Assembly: GCA_937900675.1 (NCBI GenBank)
Contig: CALCEA010000008.1
Span: 1 to 8,162 of the forward strand
Length of the DNA: 8,162 bases
Direction: 5' to 3'
Source of the DNA: an uncultured Chitinophagaceae bacterium
GTDB lineage: Bacteria; Bacteroidota; Bacteroidia; Chitinophagales; Chitinophagaceae
Position 1 is the first letter of the stretch. The number at the start of each line of letters is the position of its first letter. Both the position numbers and the translations under genes were made by a program. A model generated the notes under the pieces. The model was given only the letters and a program-made list of their open reading frames with translations, ran no database searches and was not told where the DNA came from. Shown here piece by piece: positions 1 through 5,165 of the stretch.

Positions 1-963
1 AAAATCAATAATATTCTCTCTCTTCGCTATACCAATTCTATCACAGAAATCTCTAATACTCTCTGGTGTATACCCTCTTCTTCTCATTCCACTTATAGTA
101 GGCATTCTTGGATCGTCCCAACTTTGCACATGACCTTCTTGCACCAATTGCAATAATTTACGCTTACTCATCACCGTGTAAGTCATATTCAATCTTGCAA
201 ACTCATATTGTTTAGAAGGGAAAATGCCTAATTGCTCAATACACCAATCATATAAAGCTCTGTGTGGAATAAATTCAAGTGTACAAACCGAATGAGTAAT
301 ATTTTCAATACTATCAGATTGTCCATGTGCAAAATCATACATTGGATAAATACACCACTTGTCTCCCGTTCTATGATGATGCGCTGTTTTGATTCTATAC
401 AATAAAGGATCACGCATATGCATATTAGGATTGGCTAAATCAATCTTCGCTCTTAATACTTTTTCGCCATCCTTATACTTGCCCGCCTTCATTTCTTCAA
501 ACAATTTTCTATTCTCTTCCACAGATCTATTTCTGTATGCGTTTCCAGTACCAGGAACTGTTGGTGTACCCTTTTGTTGTGCAATTTCTTCAGCTGTACT
601 ATCATCTACATAAGCCAAACCTTTGTCAATTAATTCTAAAGCAAATGCATACAACTGATCAAAATAATCTGAAGCATAACATTCTTTCACCCAATTAAAT
701 CCCAACCATTGAACATCGGCCTTGATGCTTTCTACATATTCAGTTTCTTCTTTTTCTGGATTGGTATCATCAAATCTTAAATTGGTAGCACCATTAAATT
801 TTTGTGCTAATCCAAAATTTAAACAAATGCTTTTTGCATGTCCAATATGCAAATAACCATTAGGCTCTGGAGGGAACCTAGTTAAAATACTTTTATGCTT
901 TCCAGCAGCCAAATCAGCTGCCACAATTTCTTCAATAAAATTCAAGCTTTTTTCTTCACTCAT
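1..963 (-). CDS. glnS: Glutaminyl-tRNA synthetase (GlnRS), N-terminal 321 codons, cut by window edge
   Basis: Class I aminoacyl-tRNA synthetase that charges tRNA-Gln with glutamine in the cytoplasm. I translated it by hand because the frame is open to the window edge. The ATG at 963-961 begins MSEEKSLNFIEE. Residues 31-46 read PPEPNGYLHIGHAKSI with the HIGH ATP-binding signature at 39-42. DDTNP follows at 65-69, YPMYDFAHG at 206-214 and CTLEF at 227-231 belong to the amino-acid and acceptor-stem region, and VMSKRK at 264-269 is the KMSKS-type loop. These match GlnRS rather than bacterial GluRS, which lacks this combination. Bacterial GlnRS is usually about 550 residues, so the catalytic core is nearly all present and the anticodon-binding beta-barrels lie beyond position 1. 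The gene starts 59 bases after the DUF4294 stop, with its own likely promoter in between. No defect is seen in the visible part. Confidence 0.96.
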   Translation of the reverse strand, partial: MSEEKSLNFIEEIVAADLAAGKHKSILTRFPPEPNGYLHIGHAKSICLNFGLAQKFNGATNLRFDDTNPEKEETEYVESIKADVQWLGFNWVKECYASDYFDQLYAFALELIDKGLAYVDDSTAEEIAQQKGTPTVPGTGNAYRNRSVEENRKLFEEMKAGKYKDGEKVLRAKIDLANPNMHMRDPLLYRIKTAHHHRTGDKWCIYPMYDFAHGQSDSIENITHSVCTLEFIPHRALYDWCIEQLGIFPSKQYEFARLNMTYTVMSKRKLLQLVQEGHVQSWDDPRMPTISGMRRRGYTPESIRDFCDRIGIAKRENIIDF

Positions 964-982
964 AATACTTCTGCTATTCGGG

Positions 983-1013
983 TAAAGATACAAAATACTC
1001 CACCCTTCACCAA
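983..1013 (-). promoter_or_regulatory. Probable Bacteroidota-type promoter of glnS
   Basis: On the minus strand, TTG (1013-1011) is followed after 20 bases by TATCTTTA (990-983). This matches the Bacteroidota primary sigma consensus TTG / TAnnTTTG at every fixed position except the last G. The -7 box ends 19 bases before the glnS ATG, so the 5' leader would be roughly a dozen bases. The site lies in the only sizeable gap on this strand and suggests that glnS can be transcribed independently of the ccm genes upstream. It was identified by motif only. Confidence 0.5.
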
Positions 1014-1022
1014 GACTAAGGA

Positions 1023-1640
1023 CTAGCCTTTATAACCGTATACTTTACAAACTTCCTGTACTAACTTTTCTATCTCCCTATCCTCCCCTTTGGCTTCATA
1101 GGGTTGCTTTAAATTACTTCCAAAAACAAAGGCAACGGCCTGCCAAAAACCGGCATTAAAGCCTCCTTTATATTCTTTGATAATTTCGTAGCAATTATTC
1201 CCTGTTTCTCTATTAATCAACTTCATCAAAACTTTTCCCTGATAAACAGATAAATTGGTCACTTTATCAGCAAACTCTTTCTTCAAATCTTTTTCTCTTG
1301 CTTTGATGATTTGCTTTCTGGTTCTTTCGTCCTTAACATTCACCAGCTGTGCATTCACTTCATTGATTACTTTGCTTGCAGATTTTGCATAAGGATAAGT
1401 CACATATACAGCATTTCGAAGCCTTGTCCATTCTCTCCAATATTTGGCAACAGCTTTTGATTGTATAGCATGGACTTCTACTGTGGGTAACCAGGATTGT
1501 GGGATGGTATCTCCCTCTGGGGTAATAAAAGCCTCTACTCTTAGTGTATCCAATTGATTGGACTGCGCCTTAGATGTAAAATGCATCATAAGCGTACCCA
1601 ATAAAAAGAAACCATATAGTAAAGCCTTTTTCATATTCAT
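1023..1640 (-). CDS. DUF4294 family secreted/periplasmic protein
   Basis: A 205-residue protein of unknown function whose pattern I recognise as DUF4294, a family confined to Bacteroidota. A signal peptide spans residues 1-25: a Met-Asn-Met-Lys-Lys start, a hydrophobic core LLYGFFLLGTLMM, then SKAQS with probable cleavage before Gln26. The mature part has the family landmarks: DTIPQSWLPTVEV near 44-56, a basic RLRNAVYVTYPYAKSA stretch at 73-88, a charged helical middle (about 95-125), and LMKLINRETGNNCYEI at 138-153 followed by a Phe/Trp/Gly-rich segment and LKQPYE at 177-182. I start at the ATG at 1640. An in-frame TTG at 1658 would add six residues before the signal peptide and overlap the promoter-like box, and ATG 1634 is also possible. 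It begins 26 bases after the ccmF stop and is probably cotranscribed with it. A link to cytochrome c assembly is only positional. Confidence 0.85.
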   Translation of the reverse strand: MNMKKALLYGFFLLGTLMMHFTSKAQSNQLDTLRVEAFITPEGDTIPQSWLPTVEVHAIQSKAVAKYWREWTRLRNAVYVTYPYAKSASKVINEVNAQLVNVKDERTRKQIIKAREKDLKKEFADKVTNLSVYQGKVLMKLINRETGNNCYEIIKEYKGGFNAGFWQAVAFVFGSNLKQPYEAKGEDREIEKLVQEVCKVYGYKG

Positions 1641-1647
1641 TGATACC

Positions 1648-1655
1648 CTAAGATA
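1648..1655 (-). promoter_or_regulatory. Weak -7-like box before the DUF4294 gene
   Basis: The minus strand reads TATCTTAG, one mismatch from TAnnTTTG, seven bases before the ATG at 1640. I find no TTG about 20 bases further upstream, where the sequence is the end of ccmF and the short intergenic gap. It may be a weak internal promoter or chance. Readthrough from ccmF is the simpler explanation for expression. Confidence 0.2.
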
Positions 1656-1666
1656 CAAAAGGTAAC

Positions 1667-4120
1667 CTAAATTGCCTTGTTCTTTCTAATTCTTTGGAGC
1701 ATACTCATCATAAAGCCAATGGTCATTACCACCACCCCAATCCATAAAACATTGATAAAAGGGAACTCGTATACTTTTAAGGTAATGAGGTTGGTTAAGG
1801 ATTTTGATTCCTTAATGCCTATTTCTAAAACCCCTTCTTCCTGGCTTACCACTTTGTTAAAGCTAATCACCAAGTTTTGAGCCTTGATAGTATCTAATTG
1901 CTGCTCCATATTCAAACCTTTCAATACAATGCCTGGCTTAGATGAATATTGTAACCCTTCTTTAGAAGTAACTTGTAAATCCAATACCAATTCATTGGTG
2001 CCTGCTGGTCTGTTAGCGTTTGGATTCACCAAGACCTGGTTTAATTTAATATACCCATTGCTGTAAAAAATGGAATCCCCCATCTTGATTTTTGCTGGTT
2101 TAAAAGCAACCGTATCATCTTCTGAATGATCTTGGAAAGAAGTGATGTAGACAAAAATATCTTTTAACCAATAATGCTTGGCATCTGGGTTCGCAGAAAA
2201 TCCTTCAGCCCCTTTATTGTTCTTTAAAATATCTGGATATAAAAAGAATTGTTCATTGGTTTTTTTATCTGTGAATTTTAATTCAAAAAATCTTTTATCT
2301 AAATTATCTAAAGTATCTCTGGTATATTCTACCATATACTTACCCATATCGGTATTAATCCCTTCGAACAGCGTAATGTTTTCTCTAGGATTACCAACAG
2401 GACTTTTGCGCATGTCGGCAGACTCTTGTAAAACATTAATACCTGTTGTATTGAAGCTAATTACGGTTTTATTAGAAGCAGATAAAAATATTCCTAATAA
2501 TACCAAGCCAAAACCAATATGACCAACACTTGCTCCAGCAGATTTTAATTTACCTTTTAATACACCTAACCAATAATGAAAATTAGCCACCACGGTATAC
2601 ACTGAAGCTAAAATGCCTACATATAAAGCTCCAACAAATCCTGGACCTTTTTGTGTATAAGCTACCCCAACAAAAACAAATAACAAAGCACTAATTGCAA
2701 TGGTTACAATACTAGGTAGTAATAATTGTTTTTTGATTTGATCAGATGGCGTATGCTTGAATCTTAAATACTGACCAAAAGCAGATAAAATTCCAATAAT
2801 AATAGCTACAAAAACCTGCACTTGATTATGTGCAAATTCCGGATCTTCTGGAGGCGCAATCTTTGTGCCAAATATTTTATTGAAAACAGGAATAGAAGTA
2901 ATCGCAATAATGACAACAGCAGATAAAACCAATACCAATGACCCAACTAACATCCAAAACTCTCTACTAGAAATATCATCTTCTTTGCTAGGTTCTACCA
3001 TAAAACGGTAACGAACAAAATACAAAACAAAGAAAGGAATCACGAATATCAATAAGAACACTAATAATTGAGCATTCATTCCTAAATCGGTGAATGCATG
3101 TACTGATGTATCCCCCAAAATGCCACTTCTAGTTAAAAAAGTAGAATACACTATTAGTAAGAAACTCAATCCCATAAACAAGTAAGAAGCTTTTACACTA
3201 GATCCTGTTTTTCTAAAGATCATAGTAGTATGTATACCTGCCACTAAAACCAACCATGGAACCAAAGATGCATTCTCTACTGGATCCCATGCCCAATATC
3301 CTCCAAAGTTTAAACTTTCGTATGCCCATGCAGCACCCATCATAATACCTAATCCTAAAACACCTGCACTAAAATTGGCCCATGATAAAACATGGTTCAT
3401 CCAATTATTATCTTTCTTCAATAAACCAGCTACTGCAAAAGCAAATGGAATGGTAGTAGATGCAAAGCCCAAGAATAATACCGGCGGATGTATCACCATC
3501 CAGTAGTTTTGAAGTGTTGTATTTAATCCAGTACCATCTTTGATAAATTGTAAATAATCTGGTCTAGATAAGATAGGCCAGTTCATTTCTTCTCTCAATA
3601 AAATAAATGGACTCGATCCAACTTTTGCTCCAAATATATACACGCCAATCACCATTGAAGCCAATAAGAATTGAACAAAGCTTAAAGACATCATTACGCC
3701 ATTAGGTCTCCACTTTACTTTAAACATAATGATCGTACCTAACACACAATGCCAGAAGCTCCATAACAAAAAGCTTCCTTCCTGTCCTTCCCAAAAACAA
3801 CTTAATAAGTATTCAAATGGAAGATTTTTATCACTATGAGAATAAGCATACTTGTATTCAAATAAATGATTGGAAATTACATAAGTCAAAATAACAAAAC
3901 TCGCTATGACTGTCACCACTTCAATACCAAAAGCAATCTTTGCTAATTTATTCCAAGATTGTTCCTCTTCAATATTGTTTGAATAAAACGCTTTTGCAAA
4001 AGCAAAACTTGCTACTAAAGATGCTACTAAAGAAAGTAGCGTGAAGAAATAACCAAATTGGCCTGGTAATAAATGTTCGCCAATATATTGTAAGGTTGCT
4101 GGATTGGTTGCAGTATTCAT
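1667..4120 (-). CDS. ccmF: Cytochrome c heme lyase subunit CcmF (CcmF/CcsA superfamily)
   Basis: An 817-residue polytopic membrane protein that takes heme from holo-CcmE and ligates it to apocytochrome c on the outer face of the cytoplasmic membrane. The tryptophan-rich WWD heme-handling segment is at 265-290 (WAYESLNFGG, then YWAWDPVENASLVPWL). Four histidines align with those implicated in E. coli CcmF heme binding: His211 in VIHPP, His297 in VAGIHTT, His340 in DTSVHAF and His534 in VGHIGFG. At least a dozen hydrophobic segments lie between about 20 and 548. Residues 550-785 form a hydrophilic, presumably extra-cytoplasmic domain, closed by a last membrane helix at about 788-805 and a basic tail. 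E. coli CcmF has about 650 residues, so this protein is longer, chiefly in that domain. It starts at an ATG 9 bases after ccmE with no Shine-Dalgarno. CcsA is a common alternative label, but the length and the ccmE neighbour favour CcmF. Confidence 0.93.
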   Translation of the reverse strand: MNTATNPATLQYIGEHLLPGQFGYFFTLLSLVASLVASFAFAKAFYSNNIEEEQSWNKLAKIAFGIEVVTVIASFVILTYVISNHLFEYKYAYSHSDKNLPFEYLLSCFWEGQEGSFLLWSFWHCVLGTIIMFKVKWRPNGVMMSLSFVQFLLASMVIGVYIFGAKVGSSPFILLREEMNWPILSRPDYLQFIKDGTGLNTTLQNYWMVIHPPVLFLGFASTTIPFAFAVAGLLKKDNNWMNHVLSWANFSAGVLGLGIMMGAAWAYESLNFGGYWAWDPVENASLVPWLVLVAGIHTTMIFRKTGSSVKASYLFMGLSFLLIVYSTFLTRSGILGDTSVHAFTDLGMNAQLLVFLLIFVIPFFVLYFVRYRFMVEPSKEDDISSREFWMLVGSLVLVLSAVVIIAITSIPVFNKIFGTKIAPPEDPEFAHNQVQVFVAIIIGILSAFGQYLRFKHTPSDQIKKQLLLPSIVTIAISALLFVFVGVAYTQKGPGFVGALYVGILASVYTVVANFHYWLGVLKGKLKSAGASVGHIGFGLVLLGIFLSASNKTVISFNTTGINVLQESADMRKSPVGNPRENITLFEGINTDMGKYMVEYTRDTLDNLDKRFFELKFTDKKTNEQFFLYPDILKNNKGAEGFSANPDAKHYWLKDIFVYITSFQDHSEDDTVAFKPAKIKMGDSIFYSNGYIKLNQVLVNPNANRPAGTNELVLDLQVTSKEGLQYSSKPGIVLKGLNMEQQLDTIKAQNLVISFNKVVSQEEGVLEIGIKESKSLTNLITLKVYEFPFINVLWIGVVVMTIGFMMSMLQRIRKNKAI
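4011..4040. repeat. 12-bp tandem repeat running into a 6-bp inverted repeat, inside early ccmF
   Basis: On the plus strand GCTACTAAAGAT (4011-4022) is followed directly by GCTACTAAAGAA (4023-4034). The second copy continues into AGTAGC, giving GCTACT-6 nt-AGTAGC at 4023-4040. The repeat encodes the doubled Leu-Val-Ala-Ser of the first CcmF membrane helix (about residues 31-38), so coding constraint may explain it. The hairpin would fall about 80-100 bases into the ccmF message. Confidence 0.5.
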
Positions 4121-4129
4121 GAACTAAGT

Positions 4130-4540
4130 TTAATTAGATAAGGTTTCAGGTTGTTCTTTCATCGCAGTTGGATTGTCCTTGTATTTTGAAGGACATTTCA
4201 TCACAATGGTTGAACATTCAAAAACATCTCCTTGAACCTTGCCTTTTAAAACCAATCTTTCAGATTTTTCCATATCTGTTGGCATGGTATTATGATATAC
4301 TACGCTAATCTTTCCACCCAAACTATCTTGCACATTAAACTTTAAATAATTAGGGTCTTTTACTGGATCATACTGCACAGGTACCGTTTTATCCATTTTC
4401 ACAATCAGGTTCACAAATTTGCCCTCTTTTTGTTTAGCAGAACTCACTGTTTCATAGCTACTCAAATCACCTGTATAGCTTATTAATACTACAATTGCAG
4501 CAGCAATTAATACCAATAAAATAATATGTGTTTTCTTCAT
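4130..4540 (-). CDS. ccmE: Cytochrome c maturation heme chaperone CcmE, CxxxY variant
   Basis: A 136-residue membrane-anchored heme chaperone of System I cytochrome c maturation. It receives heme outside the cytoplasmic membrane and passes it to CcmF, encoded 9 bases downstream. The N-terminus is a Lys-Lys plus hydrophobic anchor (about residues 4-20). It is followed by a small beta-rich domain of OB-fold type with family landmarks: SSYETVSSA at 27-35, YLKFNVQDS at 65-73, ISVVYHNTMPTDM at 78-90 and LVLKGKV near 96-102. In classical CcmE heme is attached to the His of HxxxY. Here the equivalent position is Cys116-Pro-Ser-Lys-Tyr120, the cysteine-type motif known from archaeal and some bacterial CcmE proteins. 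A second cysteine (Cys109) is close by. The C-terminal tail after Tyr120 is short and hydrophilic. The start is the ATG at 4540, the only sensible one before the anchor. Confidence 0.9.
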   Translation of the reverse strand: MKKTHIILLVLIAAAIVVLISYTGDLSSYETVSSAKQKEGKFVNLIVKMDKTVPVQYDPVKDPNYLKFNVQDSLGGKISVVYHNTMPTDMEKSERLVLKGKVQGDVFECSTIVMKCPSKYKDNPTAMKEQPETLSN

Positions 4541-4544
4541 AACG

Positions 4545-4577
4545 CAAAGTTAACCAAATGGCCTTAAATTGCACCAA
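4545..4577 (-). promoter_or_regulatory. Promoter of the ccmE-ccmF-DUF4294 unit, abutting the start codon
   Basis: On the minus strand, TTG (4577-4575) is followed after 22 bases by TAACTTTG (4552-4545), a perfect TAnnTTTG -7 box. Only CGTT then separates it from the ccmE ATG. Transcription would begin at or within a few bases of the start codon, so the mRNA would be leaderless or nearly so. The site lies in the 65-base divergent gap (4541-4605) shared with the plus-strand membrane-protein gene, for which I could not find a convincing promoter. Confidence 0.6.
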
Positions 4578-4605
4578 TATTTACTCAATTCGTAATTAAC
4601 CACTT

Positions 4606-5154
4606 ATGCGTGTTTTTGACTATATCATAGTATGTAAAAGCCCCGATTTTAAGAATGTTGACAGAATGAGCCAGTTTATGCTCTTTGTTTCAACAATCAG
4701 CTTTATTTACTCTATTATTAAGGGCATCTACCCTCACCCTGCTTTATTAATTGCCATTAGTGCAAGTGTAGTGAGTTGGTGGATTTTTTGTATTTATCAA
4801 CGCAAAAGAGGCGTTTTACCTTATTATAGATTGGGATTATTGTTTGCTTCTTGGGGATGGTACTTGCAACCCAATGGATTAATCATTGCAGGGGTATTCT
4901 TAATTGCTGCTTTATTTGAAAGACAGGTTAAATTTCCTTCAGAAATTGCTTTTGATGAAGCGGGTGTGGTAATGAACACTTTCCCAAAAAAATACATTCC
5001 ATGGTCTGAGTTACAAAATGTGCTCATTAAAGACAATGTGTTAACAATTGATTTTAAAAACAACAAACTCATTCAGAAAGACATTAATGAACCAGTGACA
5101 GCATCTATTGAAGCTGAATTCAATGGTTTTTGTTCAGAACAATTGTCAAAATAG
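4606..5154 (+). CDS. Small membrane protein with C-terminal PH-like domain, function unknown
   Basis: A 182-residue protein that I cannot name. Hydrophobic segments at about 24-40, 44-64, 74-86 and 88-104 suggest three or four membrane helices. A basic loop QRKRG at 65-69 would place that side in the cytoplasm. The C-terminal 75 residues are soluble and alternate short beta-strand-like stretches: FPSEIAFDEAGVVM, then KKYIPWSELQNVLIKDN, then LTIDFKNNKLIQKDI, ending in a helix. The 'IPWSEL' plus 'LTIDFKNNK' pattern resembles bacterial PH-like domains attached to membrane helices, but this is a resemblance only. The ATG at 4606 is used; Met21 would be a shorter alternative that still keeps all helices. 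The gene is divergent from ccmE, and its last codons contain the putative -35-type element of the radical SAM gene 11 bases downstream. Confidence 0.75.
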   Translation: MRVFDYIIVCKSPDFKNVDRMSQFMLFVSTISFIYSIIKGIYPHPALLIAISASVVSWWIFCIYQRKRGVLPYYRLGLLFASWGWYLQPNGLIIAGVFLIAALFERQVKFPSEIAFDEAGVVMNTFPKKYIPWSELQNVLIKDNVLTIDFKNNKLIQKDINEPVTASIEAEFNGFCSEQLSK

Positions 5155-5162
5155 TACCTTTG
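5130..5162 (+). promoter_or_regulatory. Promoter of the radical SAM-transporter operon, abutting the start codon
   Basis: TTG (5130-5132, within a run of T) is followed after 22 bases by TACCTTTG (5155-5162), a perfect TAnnTTTG box beginning on the base after the upstream TAG stop. Only CTT separates it from the ATG at 5166. The arrangement is the same as that of ccmE, with the same 22-base spacer, and again predicts a leaderless or near-leaderless mRNA. It also argues for the ATG at 5166 and against the upstream in-frame TTG at 5130, which would lie upstream of the transcription start. Confidence 0.6.
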
Positions 5163-5165
5163 CTT

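Noticed and set aside
228..613. Short open frames on both strands across this stretch (228-413 minus, 389-613 plus)
   Set aside because: Both lie inside glnS in other frames. The GlnRS frame is uninterrupted from 963 to the window edge and carries all the family motifs, while these products show no recognisable features.
964..1022. Possible transcription terminator between the DUF4294 gene and glnS
   Set aside because: Only a 4-base complementary pair (CCTT/AAGG) was found, without a following T-run. This is not enough to call a terminator.
1641..1658. Extended TTG start for the DUF4294 protein, adding 6 residues
   Set aside because: The ATG at 1640 places the Lys-Lys and hydrophobic core of the signal peptide directly at the N-terminus, as usual.
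1677..2522. Three plus-strand open frames opposite the 3' part of ccmF
   Set aside because: They are antisense to a strongly supported gene, have no promoter-like sequence and give compositionally odd products. They are shadows of the ccmF codon usage.
4541..4605. Promoter for the plus-strand membrane protein gene in the divergent gap
   Set aside because: A TTG at 4569-4571 is present, but the expected -7 position reads TAATTAAC, matching only three of six fixed bases. No convincing site was found.
4824..5072. 82-codon minus-strand open frame
   Set aside because: Antisense to the plus-strand membrane protein gene, with no promoter or family features.
5130..5165. Extended TTG start for the radical SAM gene, adding 12 residues
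   Set aside because: The extension overlaps the end of the upstream coding region and the putative promoter. The ATG at 5166 sits three bases after a perfect -7 box and gives a sensible N-terminus.
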